Shown here piece by piece: positions 1-7,253 of a DNA stretch of 43,638 nucleotides. Every line of letters begins with the position of its first letter. Position 1 is the stretch's first letter. The translations under genes and the position numbers were made by a program. The notes below the pieces were generated by a model. That model did no database searches. It saw nothing but the letters and a program-made list of their open reading frames with translations, and was not told the DNA's origin. Origin of the DNA: Bacteroidales bacterium UBA1757 (GTDB lineage: Bacteria; Bacteroidota; Bacteroidia; Bacteroidales; UBA1402); NCBI GenBank assembly GCA_002315625.1, contig DCHH01000020.1, forward strand, positions 286 through 43,923, read 5' to 3'.

Positions 1-44
1 CAATATGATGCACTTTTGCTTATGTGTTCGGTGTAAATAGTTCA

Positions 45-52
45 CAAATATA
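45..52 (-). promoter_or_regulatory. Possible leftward promoter (-7 box)
   Basis: The minus strand reads TATATTTG here, an exact match to the Bacteroidetes -7 consensus TAnnTTTG. A TTG lies about 20 nt upstream on the same strand (complement of 73-75). It would drive a gene lying left of the window, whose coding start is not visible. The box is part of a 14-base sequence repeated in inverted orientation at 987-1000. Confidence 0.45.
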
Positions 53-58
53 CACCAA
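45..58 (-). repeat. Inverted repeat, left copy
   Basis: The minus strand reads TTGGTGTATATTTG, identical to plus-strand 987-1000. The two copies flank the DUF4160/DUF2442 pair in inverted orientation, and each contains a -7 promoter box pointing away from the pair. Eight of the 14 bases are the promoter box itself, so part of the identity may be functional convergence. Confidence 0.6.
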
Positions 59-193
59 CATTTCCGAACAACCAAGCGAATCACCTTAACCTGAAATATT
101 TGTTCTCAGGCTGCTCCTGAACGCTGTTTCCATCCCTGTGAAACGTTCCTGAAAAAGAACGAGTATTACTGTACGGGTATCAAAAATAATTCC

Positions 194-201
194 TATTTTT
201 G
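194..201 (+). promoter_or_regulatory. Promoter -7 box of the DUF4160/DUF2442 pair
   Basis: TATTTTTG matches TAnnTTTG. It lies about 20 nt before the ATG at 222, so transcription would begin near 206-208. That makes any translation start near 199 unlikely and supports ATG 222 as the authentic DUF4160 start. No clear -33 TTTG is visible. Confidence 0.6.
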
Positions 202-221
202 CCAACAAAATTGATTGTTTT

Positions 222-462
222 ATGCCTGAGATTTTTAGATTTTTCGGATTCTCCTTATTTCTTTTATAGCCGTGAACACGAGCCTGTGCATGTTCATGTG
301 GAGGGAAACGAAGGATATGCCATCTATGATCTGGTGGGTTCTTCCTTTGTGCTCCGTGAAAAGCAAAACATTAAAGAGAATGACCAAAAGAAAATTGAGA
401 ATATAATTGAAGAGAATAAGGACATCATTATCAAACGGTGGAAGGAGCACTTTGAGAAGTAG
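222..462 (+). pseudogene. DUF4160 protein gene, frameshifted near its start
   Basis: Read from ATG 222 the protein begins MPEIFRFFGFS, a typical DUF4160 N-terminus, but this frame hits TAG at 267-269. The family sequence continues in the +1 frame from about 256 (YFFYSREHEPVHVHVEG...) to the stop at 460-462. Removing a single T at 255/256 would join FGFS to YFFYSRE, so one extra base has broken the gene. The only uninterrupted alternative uses TTG 199; its first residues do not resemble the family and it would overlap the promoter. The downstream DUF2442 gene begins 1 nt after the stop, the usual order for this pair. DUF4160/DUF2442 pairs are suspected toxin-antitoxin modules; no function is shown here. 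It may be a true mutation, a sequencing or assembly error, or less likely a programmed frameshift. Confidence 0.7.
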
Positions 463-463
463 C

Positions 464-874
464 ATGAAACTGGGGAACGTTACATTCGATAGCAGATTTA
501 TCTATGCTCAAGACGAGTCAGGTAAGACATACAGGCAATCGCTTCTTTGGTATCCCGCATTGAAATCAGCCACCGAAGAACAACGCCGGAATTATTCCGT
601 CGGTTTCGGGGGATTCCACTGGAGAGAGCTTGATGAGGACATTTCTTTTGAGAGTTTCGAATACGAAGATGCTGTTCCATCTTCTTTTCAAGAGTTCTTC
701 CTAACACACAAGGAGATTAATGTGGCAGAATTAGCAAAGAGAATAGGCATCAATCCGACCCTTATGAGAAACTACATCAATGGGTTCAAAAAGCCGTCAA
801 AGATTCGTCAAATGGAGATAACAGAAGCCATCAAAAAACTTGGCGAAGAGTATATCGCCTTCTGCATAGCATAG
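464..874 (+). CDS. DUF2442 domain protein with C-terminal helix-turn-helix
   Basis: This 136-residue protein starts at ATG 464, one base after the DUF4160 stop; an upstream in-frame ATG at 407 would run inside DUF4160 and adds residues unlike the family. Residues about 1-80 resemble DUF2442, including the LLWYPAL and ISFESFEYED segments. Residues about 88-136 look like an Xre-like helix-turn-helix (INVAELAKRIGINPTLMRNY), which suggests DNA binding. In this family pair the DUF2442 protein is generally regarded as the antitoxin-like or regulatory partner; that role is inferred, not demonstrated. If so, it may control the promoter at 194-201. The gene itself looks intact although its partner is frameshifted. 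Confidence 0.75.
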   Translation: MKLGNVTFDSRFIYAQDESGKTYRQSLLWYPALKSATEEQRRNYSVGFGGFHWRELDEDISFESFEYEDAVPSSFQEFFLTHKEINVAELAKRIGINPTLMRNYINGFKKPSKIRQMEITEAIKKLGEEYIAFCIA

Positions 875-986
875 ATAAATAGAAAGGACCGACGTCAGCA
901 GCATCCGACTTCGCGGTATTGGAGGACCCGTTCCTACTGAACATGAAAGTTCAAAAGTGCCGTAAAATGATAAACAGTAATTGGAT

Positions 987-1000
987 TTGGTGTATATTTG
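987..1000 (+). repeat. Inverted repeat, right copy
   Basis: The plus strand reads TTGGTGTATATTTG, the exact inverse of 45-58. Together the copies bracket about 930 bases holding the DUF4160/DUF2442 pair. Confidence 0.6.
993..1000 (+). promoter_or_regulatory. Promoter -7 box of the metallophosphoesterase gene
   Basis: TATATTTG matches TAnnTTTG exactly and stands 25 nt before ATG 1026. Transcription starting near 1005 rules out earlier in-frame starts around 981. Confidence 0.6.
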
Positions 1001-1025
1001 CCCGGCAAAAAACGATTCTACAACA

Positions 1026-2294
1026 ATGAAAAAATCACTTATTCCTCTGATACTGCTTTCTTTTGTCGCGATATCTTCATGCTCCAATAACGACAAACCC
1101 GAAAAAAAAGAGCCGAAGACCTATATAATTATCAGCGACATCCACTTGGGTGACCAGCGCTCCATTGATGACGGATACGGTTGGAATCTGGCCCGGAAAG
1201 ACACAATGATTGCCTTTTTGGATTATCTTATCAAAGACGATACATGGGACGAGCTGGTAATAGCCGGTGACATGTTTGACGAATGGGTTGCACCGGTTGA
1301 CTATCTTACTTTCGCCGATGAAGATGGCAAACTTCTGACTGAAAGGCAATTCTTCCAGGCTATCGTGGAGGCAAACAAGGAGATCTTCGACAAGTTCCGT
1401 GAAGTTAAGAATGCCGGACACAAGCTGGTTTATGTCATTGGCAACCACGATATGCAAGTGACGGCTGAAGATTTTGAGGCGGTTCTCCCGGGACTCTTCG
1501 ACCAGGCCCGTACTCCCGGCGTGGAAGGAATGGGTGAATACCAGCCCGAGAAGGAGCTGTTTATCGAACATGGTCACCGCTACGACATTTTCAATGCCCC
1601 GTACAAAGGAAAGGACGGTGTCGATAATATTTCCGGAAGTATTCTCCCTCCTGGGTTCTTTATTTCCAAGCTTAACATCGGCCGGTCTTACAATTTGCCA
1701 GTTACAAAGGGGTTGGATGAATTTTCTTCCGAATCGCTGTATGACCTGTTCTGGACGGGCGCAAGCATCATTCTCGGGGCGGATTCCGTTGTCACAATGA
1801 CAGACGGTATGACCAGAACCTACGCTTACAACGAGTTTGCCTACACCACATCTCCGCTGTTCAAGGATATTGCCAGTTATGAAGGGGAAAATTATGGCTG
1901 GAACAAGCGTTGCGCATACAACAAGGCTTTTTACGTCCCTGACATTTTTACTTCAATGATTGCCGGTGCGATATATGACTTCTGCGACAAGATGGGTCTT
2001 CACGTCTTGAGTGAAACGGAGATGAAGCCACACATTCTCGTCTGGGGACATAGTCATTCCCCGAAATTCATTTCCTTGAATGATTCGGAAAAAGGAAAGG
2101 TTATCTACATCAATACAGGCTGCTGGATTGATGCCAAAAAAGCAAAAGGGGAGGTTTGCACCTCAACATTTGCTGTCGTAACGAGAAAAAGTGACAATAC
2201 CTACGATGCCTCTCTACGCCGTTTTGACCTTGAGACCGACGGCACCCCGAGAATTACCGTACTCGATTCCGACGAACTGAAATCGGATTTTTAG
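1026..2294 (+). CDS. Metallophosphoesterase lipoprotein (calcineurin-like)
   Basis: This is a 422-residue predicted lipoprotein with the metal-binding motifs of calcineurin-like phosphoesterases. The N-terminus is a lipoprotein signal peptide with lipobox ISSC and Cys19. The motifs appear in order: SDIHLG (Asp38, His40), AGDMFDEW, GNHD and GHSH, which in the family bind two metal ions and hydrolyse phosphoester or pyrophosphate bonds. The pattern recalls the LpxH/YbbF-like branch, but the lipoprotein form and longer length argue against equating it with the cytoplasmic lipid A enzyme; the substrate is unknown. ATG 1026 is chosen because the signal peptide begins there and the promoter box lies at 993-1000. 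The 3' end faces hrpB with two bases between stop codons. Confidence 0.85.
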   Translation: MKKSLIPLILLSFVAISSCSNNDKPEKKEPKTYIIISDIHLGDQRSIDDGYGWNLARKDTMIAFLDYLIKDDTWDELVIAGDMFDEWVAPVDYLTFADEDGKLLTERQFFQAIVEANKEIFDKFREVKNAGHKLVYVIGNHDMQVTAEDFEAVLPGLFDQARTPGVEGMGEYQPEKELFIEHGHRYDIFNAPYKGKDGVDNISGSILPPGFFISKLNIGRSYNLPVTKGLDEFSSESLYDLFWTGASIILGADSVVTMTDGMTRTYAYNEFAYTTSPLFKDIASYEGENYGWNKRCAYNKAFYVPDIFTSMIAGAIYDFCDKMGLHVLSETEMKPHILVWGHSHSPKFISLNDSEKGKVIYINTGCWIDAKKAKGEVCTSTFAVVTRKSDNTYDASLRRFDLETDGTPRITVLDSDELKSDF

Positions 2295-2296
2295 TT

Positions 2297-4777
2297 TCAG
2301 TCGGGACGGCGCACGCCCCGTACAGCGGAGGCGGTTAACGGGTCTTCCGGCCAGGAGTGTTTGGGATAACGGCGGCGAAGTTCTTTGCGAACCTCAAAGT
2401 ATGTGCTGTTCCAGAAACTCCGAAGGTCTGACGTGAGCTGAACAGGCTTGAATCCGGGGGAAAGGAGTTCCATAAGAACCGGACGATGTCCGTAATCGAC
2501 CATAGGAGTATCCATAAGGCCGAAACATTCCTGCAGACGGACCCTTAAAATTGGAGCCTCAGCACCTTGCCGATATTCCACACGGATGCTGCTCCCCGTC
2601 GGCACCGTAATATGGGATGGCACAATCTGACCTAAAGCCTGCTGTTGTTCATACATAAGCAATCCCCACAGCACCTCACACATATCTATTTTCTTCATCT
2701 GTGCAGCCGTGGTTGCCCTGCCCAGATAGAACGGAACCCATTCACGGGCTATAGCAAGAACTCTTTCGGTCGAAAGGTCCGGAAAGTTCATTTCAGGATG
2801 CCACAACGCCGCTGTTGCCACCCTCCGTTGAAGATTTCCGACCATTTCGTCAAAATTGAACATGGAAAGTCCATCCTTGGGGGCCGCATCACACACGGCT
2901 TCTACGACCCGCTGTGGATTCACTCCCGATAAAGGCTGAGATTCTATCACCAGACGGCCGATTCTCGACTCAAGCGCAATAGTCATCTCTGCCCTTTTTG
3001 CGTTCCAGCTCACATTTTCCCGCCTGCGGACAAGAAATTCCAAATCTGAAGGATTGACCGTAGAAGCCAAAAAGATTTTCCCCTCTGAACCAGGACGGCT
3101 GTTTAAAGAAGCAATAGCAATCCACTGCGAGGATACGAGTATGTCGTTTGTGTCAAGAAGCGCCATATCGCCATTGGCCAGCAAATATAGTCCACGCCCC
3201 TCATTGACCTGCATGGCCACCCGTTCGGGATAGGCGGCCGCAAGCAAGGCCCCAACTTCCCGAGGAGAAACCAAAGAATTGTCTTCATGTCTGCACCCCA
3301 TCAACTGTCGGTACTGGGTCGAAATCCTATTCAACCGTTCCCACAAACCGTGTTCATGGCGGTGTCGGCGGAGGGCTTCGACCCGTTCGCACATATCGGC
3401 GCCCTTTTCAGGCAACGGGTCTTTTTCCTCTAAAAGCGCGGCAATATCGGCTGCTAGCGACTGCTTCTGCGACGTATCAGCCTGAAGCAGCATACTGGCA
3501 ATGCGCGGATGGCAGGGGAATTTCCCTATTTTTCTTCCTTTCGGGGTCAGGTTTCCTTCTTCGTCAAGGGCACCCAAATTCTTCAAAAGCGTTTCCGCCC
3601 GGAAAATATTGGCTGTGGGCGGCGGTGTAAGCCAGTCCAATTTACGCACATCCAATTCGCCCCACAAGGCTGCAGTCAATACTGTCTGAGAGAGGTCGGC
3701 ATCCGTCACCTCAGGCCGGCGGACAGGTTCCATACGGTCCTGAATTGCAGCATTCCATAGCCTAAGACAGACTCCAGAGGCGGTTCTGCCGGCGCGGCCA
3801 GCACGCTGGTCGGCCATATCACGACTGATTCGTATGGTTTCCAGACGACTGAGTGAAGTAGATGGGTTGAAAGTCATCCGCCGGCAAAGACCTGAGTCAA
3901 TCACTACACGAACCCCCTCAATAGTGATGGAGGTTTCGGCAATTGGGGTTGCAAGAACAACTTTCCGCTCCCCTTCGCAGCTTGGGGCAATAGCTGCCCG
4001 CTGTTCTTCGTTGGAAAGCATTCCATAGAGAGGAAATACAGCTGTTTTACCTAGAGAGCCTTCCAAACGCTCTGCACATCGCCTGATTTCCCATTCACCA
4101 GGAAGAAAAACCAAAATGTCTCCACGCTCTTCCTGATGAACTTTTCTCACCAAAGATGCTATCTCTTCCGTGTCCGTCCCCGTGGAGTCATATCTGATAT
4201 CCACCGGAAACATCTTTCCCTTGCTTTCCACATGGCGGCAATGAAGGAAACGGCAAATAGATTCGGCCTCAAGAGTGGCAGAAAGGATAGCCAGCTTCAA
4301 GTCCGGGCGGAAAAACTTTCTGGAGCCAATCGTCAGGGCCAGCGCCAGGTCCGTATCCAGACTCCTTTCGTGAAACTCGTCAAATACGATGACCGAAATC
4401 CCTTCCAGCGAGGGGTCGTCTATGAGCATCCGGGAAAGAATGCCCTCTGTGATTATTTCTATTCGGGTACGCTGCGATACCATGCTTTCAAACCGCATCC
4501 GATAGCCGACGGTCTCCCCCACCGGCTCACCAATCATACGGGAAATTCTCTCTGCAATCTGGCGCGCAGCAATTCTCCGTGGCTCAAGCATCAGAATCTT
4601 TCCCGGAACACCTCCAAAACCTTCCAACAGTGTAAGCGGAAGCAATGTTGATTTTCCAGCCCCAGGAGGAGCCGTCACAACGACCGCCCCGTCCTGCAAC
4701 AGACACCGGTTAACCTCCTCCGCCACCTCGAGCACCGGGAGCCCCCAAACTGCATATTTTTCGTGAATAAAATCCAA
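2297..4777 (-). CDS. hrpB: ATP-dependent helicase HrpB
   Basis: This DExH-box helicase carries Walker A (GAGKST, about residue 40), DEFHER, SAT, the ATPIAETSITIEG segment, and QRAGRAGR in the second RecA domain. The HrpB-specific C-terminal region follows. HrpB proteins are about 810-830 residues; the TTG start at 4777 gives 826 (MDFIHEKYAVWGLPVLEV). An in-frame ATG at 4843 would add 22 residues but lies upstream of the -7 box at 4816-4823, and ATG 5131 would run antisense through the PfkB gene. The start is therefore moderately certain and the stop certain. Its role is poorly known; the family is related to RNA helicases such as HrpA. It is divergent from the PfkB gene, and the two promoters overlap. 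Confidence 0.88.
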   Translation of the reverse strand: MDFIHEKYAVWGLPVLEVAEEVNRCLLQDGAVVVTAPPGAGKSTLLPLTLLEGFGGVPGKILMLEPRRIAARQIAERISRMIGEPVGETVGYRMRFESMVSQRTRIEIITEGILSRMLIDDPSLEGISVIVFDEFHERSLDTDLALALTIGSRKFFRPDLKLAILSATLEAESICRFLHCRHVESKGKMFPVDIRYDSTGTDTEEIASLVRKVHQEERGDILVFLPGEWEIRRCAERLEGSLGKTAVFPLYGMLSNEEQRAAIAPSCEGERKVVLATPIAETSITIEGVRVVIDSGLCRRMTFNPSTSLSRLETIRISRDMADQRAGRAGRTASGVCLRLWNAAIQDRMEPVRRPEVTDADLSQTVLTAALWGELDVRKLDWLTPPPTANIFRAETLLKNLGALDEEGNLTPKGRKIGKFPCHPRIASMLLQADTSQKQSLAADIAALLEEKDPLPEKGADMCERVEALRRHRHEHGLWERLNRISTQYRQLMGCRHEDNSLVSPREVGALLAAAYPERVAMQVNEGRGLYLLANGDMALLDTNDILVSSQWIAIASLNSRPGSEGKIFLASTVNPSDLEFLVRRRENVSWNAKRAEMTIALESRIGRLVIESQPLSGVNPQRVVEAVCDAAPKDGLSMFNFDEMVGNLQRRVATAALWHPEMNFPDLSTERVLAIAREWVPFYLGRATTAAQMKKIDMCEVLWGLLMYEQQQALGQIVPSHITVPTGSSIRVEYRQGAEAPILRVRLQECFGLMDTPMVDYGHRPVLMELLSPGFKPVQLTSDLRSFWNSTYFEVRKELRRRYPKHSWPEDPLTASAVRGVRRPD

Positions 4778-4815
4778 AAAAATCGATTGACATGCTTCTT
4801 TTCTGCCAATCGGTG

Positions 4816-4823
4816 CAAAATTA
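4816..4823 (-). promoter_or_regulatory. Promoter -7 box of hrpB
   Basis: The minus strand reads TAATTTTG, matching TAnnTTTG, with a TTTG about 22 nt upstream (complement of 4846-4849). Transcription would start near 4810, between the two candidate hrpB starts, favouring TTG 4777. Confidence 0.5.
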
Positions 4824-4830
4824 AGAATTA

Positions 4831-4862
4831 TTTGGCGGTTCATGGCAAATTGTATATTTTTG
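4831..4862 (+). promoter_or_regulatory. Promoter of the PfkB kinase gene
   Basis: TTTG at 4831-4834 and TATTTTTG at 4855-4862 are separated by 20 nt, a textbook Bacteroidetes -33/-7 arrangement, 23 nt before ATG 4886. It overlaps the leftward hrpB promoter. Confidence 0.7.
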
Positions 4863-4885
4863 GCAGACTCAATTGTTTGAGGATT

Positions 4886-5827
4886 ATGCGCAAGATTATC
4901 GGCATAGGCGAGACTATTCTCGACATTATTTTCAAGGACGAACAGCCCACGCAGGCCACACCGGGCGGGAGTGTTTTTAACGGACTGATTACGCTGGGAA
5001 GGCTCCAGAAAGCCGGGAAGGGCGATTATGAGGTCAATTTCATCAGCGATGTCGGACGCGACCGGGTGGGAAACCTCATCTGCAACTTTATGGAGCAGAA
5101 TGGTGTCTCCAGCCAATGGGTGAACAGACACCCTTCAGCCAAGACTGCAGTCTCTTTGGCTTTCCTCGACGAAAACAGCGATGCCGACTACACATTCTTC
5201 AAAGACTACTCCTACGAGGGGTTGCAGGGCGAATTTCCTGAAATCACCTCCGATGACCTGGTTATCTTCGGCTCCTACTATGCCCTCAATCCCCTTCTAC
5301 GCGGAAGAATGAAAATCTTCCTCGAAAAAGCCAAAAAAGCGGGCGCACTTATCTATTACGATGTGAATTTCCGCAAGTCGCACACCTATGAAGCGGGATA
5401 CCTGGGACCGACACTTCATGAAAATTTCCGGTATGCCAACATTCTCCGGGGGTCGGAAGACGACTTCAAGGCCCTCTACGAAATGAAAGACCCCCTCCAC
5501 ATCTACCGGCAGAAAATCTCGGAACACACCAAAGTGTTTCTCTACACCGCCGGTGCCGGAAGCGTGGTGCTCCAGACCCCGGAACACACTTACGAATATC
5601 CCGTCCGTAAAATCTCACCCCTCAGTACCGTGGGCGCAGGCGACAACTTCAACGCCGGCATCCTCTACGGCCTACTGCGGGAAGGTGTCCGCAAGGAGGA
5701 ACTCTTGAACCTCTCCAAACAGCGCTGGGACGCCATTGTCCATTACGCCCTGGAATTCTCGTCAGCCGTCTGCCAATCGTACGACAACTACATCTCCCCC
5801 GACCAGGCCAAAGCGCTGAAACACTAA
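4886..5827 (+). CDS. PfkB-family carbohydrate kinase (fructokinase-like)
   Basis: This 313-residue sugar kinase of the ribokinase/PfkB family should transfer phosphate from ATP to a sugar hydroxyl in the cytoplasm. The N-terminal substrate region has the PGGSVFNGLITLGRL pattern, where family members show a GG-x-x-xN motif. The second signature is GAGDNFNAG with the catalytic base Asp253. The sequence is most like proteins annotated as fructokinases in Bacteroidales, but the sugar cannot be fixed from motifs. ATG 4886 is used because the conserved MRKIIGIGETILDII start is there and the promoter lies just upstream; an earlier in-frame ATG at 4763 would lie inside hrpB and upstream of the promoter. 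Confidence 0.88.
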   Translation: MRKIIGIGETILDIIFKDEQPTQATPGGSVFNGLITLGRLQKAGKGDYEVNFISDVGRDRVGNLICNFMEQNGVSSQWVNRHPSAKTAVSLAFLDENSDADYTFFKDYSYEGLQGEFPEITSDDLVIFGSYYALNPLLRGRMKIFLEKAKKAGALIYYDVNFRKSHTYEAGYLGPTLHENFRYANILRGSEDDFKALYEMKDPLHIYRQKISEHTKVFLYTAGAGSVVLQTPEHTYEYPVRKISPLSTVGAGDNFNAGILYGLLREGVRKEELLNLSKQRWDAIVHYALEFSSAVCQSYDNYISPDQAKALKH

Positions 5828-5884
5828 AACATCGTACCTCTATTCGAAGGTGTTCTACATGTGTTGGTCATTTGGTTTTTTGTG

Positions 5885-5892
5885 TAAATTTG
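5885..5892 (+). promoter_or_regulatory. Promoter -7 box of the aminotransferase-dnaX unit
   Basis: TAAATTTG matches TAnnTTTG, 39 nt before ATG 5932, with a TTG about 18 nt upstream (5864-5866). Confidence 0.5.
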
Positions 5893-5931
5893 CGGCGACT
5901 AATTGATAATAATCATATTAAGCGAATAGAT

Positions 5932-7251
5932 ATGCAAAACACCCCCATAGACCGTCAGGTCATGCAGGAAATCATTGACGGATTTCATCTCCCCAACTTC
6001 GGAAAGGCAACCATACGAGAGGTTGTAGTTATGGCAAATATGGCGGAAAAAAAGACTGGGAAGCGCTTCATCCGCATGGAAATGGGTGTACCCGGGCTTC
6101 CCCCGTCAGCCATTGGAGTCGAGGCAGAGGTTGAGGCCCTGAAAAAAGGGGTGGCTTCTATCTATCCTATGCTTGACGGTCATCCCGACCTGAAAAATGA
6201 GGCTTCGCGCTTTGTCAAGGCGTTCATTGACGTTGATGTGCCAGCTTCGTGCTGCGTTCCAGTAACCGGTTCGATGCAGGGAACCTATACCTCCTTTGTT
6301 ACCTGCAGCCAGTGCGACCATCGGAAGGACACCATCCTTTTCATCGACCCGGGTTTTCCTGTGCAGAAGCAGCAACTTCGGGTAATAGGCTGTAAATACG
6401 AGTCTTTTGACGTTTTCCACTTCCGGGGCGAGGCGCTTCGTGACAAACTGGAATCATATCTGTCCAAAGGGAATATTTCGGCAATCATCTATTCAAATCC
6501 CAACAATCCCGGATGGTTCTGCCTGAAGGATTCCGAATTACAGATTATTGGCGAGCTTGCCACGAAATACGATGTCATCGTACTGGAAGATCTTGCATAT
6601 TTTGCCATGGATTTCCGCCGCTCGCTTGGCACCCCATTTGAGGCTCCGTTCCAATCGAGCGTTGCCAAATACACCGACAACTTTATTCTCCTTATTTCCG
6701 GCTCCAAGGCTTTCAGCTATGCCGGTCAGCGGATTGGTGTCGCTGCCATTTCTGAGAAGGTATTTCGCCGGGAATACGACGACCTGAAACAGCGGTATGG
6801 AATCGGAGGTTTCGGAAATATCTTTGTAAACAGGGTGTTGTATGCCCTCTCTTCCGGAACTAGCCATTCGGCCCAGTATGCACTGGCAGCCATGATGAAA
6901 GCAGCAAGCGATGGTCAGTACCGTTTTCTCGACGATGTGAAAGAGTACGGCCGACGGGCAAAAATCGTCAAGAAACTTTTCGAGGACAACGGCTTCTACA
7001 TTGTGTATAATAAGGACTTGGACGAAGACATAGCCGACGGTTTCTATTTCACGGTGGCCTATCCTGGAATGACTGGCGGCGAACTGATGAAAGAACTGAT
7101 GTTCTACGGTATCAGCACTATTTCACTTGAGACGACCGGCTCCGACCAGCAAGGGCTCCGCGTCTGCACCTCTTTCATCAAAGACGACCAATACACCGAC
7201 CTCGAGACCCGTCTTACCCAGTTCCATTCCGACCACCACGTGATGCAATAA
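5932..7251 (+). CDS. PLP-dependent aminotransferase, class I/II
   Basis: This 439-residue fold-type I aminotransferase has the SNPNNP substrate/cofactor motif, the VLEDLAYF segment that supplies the PLP-binding Asp/Tyr, and SGSKAFSYAGQRIG, in which Lys259 is the expected Schiff-base lysine. The reaction is probably transfer of an amino group between an amino acid and a keto acid, but the substrate is not evident; nearest family members are annotated generically. The start at ATG 5932 is favoured over an upstream in-frame ATG at 5872, which would precede the promoter box at 5885-5892. dnaX begins two bases after the stop, so the genes are probably co-transcribed without an obvious shared function. 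Confidence 0.85.
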   Translation: MQNTPIDRQVMQEIIDGFHLPNFGKATIREVVVMANMAEKKTGKRFIRMEMGVPGLPPSAIGVEAEVEALKKGVASIYPMLDGHPDLKNEASRFVKAFIDVDVPASCCVPVTGSMQGTYTSFVTCSQCDHRKDTILFIDPGFPVQKQQLRVIGCKYESFDVFHFRGEALRDKLESYLSKGNISAIIYSNPNNPGWFCLKDSELQIIGELATKYDVIVLEDLAYFAMDFRRSLGTPFEAPFQSSVAKYTDNFILLISGSKAFSYAGQRIGVAAISEKVFRREYDDLKQRYGIGGFGNIFVNRVLYALSSGTSHSAQYALAAMMKAASDGQYRFLDDVKEYGRRAKIVKKLFEDNGFYIVYNKDLDEDIADGFYFTVAYPGMTGGELMKELMFYGISTISLETTGSDQQGLRVCTSFIKDDQYTDLETRLTQFHSDHHVMQ

Positions 7252-7253
7252 TT

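Noticed and set aside
199..462. DUF4160 as an intact gene from TTG 199
   Set aside because: The first 18 residues do not resemble the family, the start lies inside the -7 box at 194-201, and the correct N-terminus is present in the other frame from ATG 222.
797..1096. A minus-strand open frame of 99 codons
   Set aside because: It overlaps the ends of two supported plus-strand genes, has no family likeness I recognise and no promoter; it probably reflects only the unassigned segment at 884-960.
4778..5131. N-terminal extension of HrpB to 944 residues
   Set aside because: Most of it is antisense to the PfkB gene and upstream of the hrpB promoter box; HrpB family length is about 810-830 residues.
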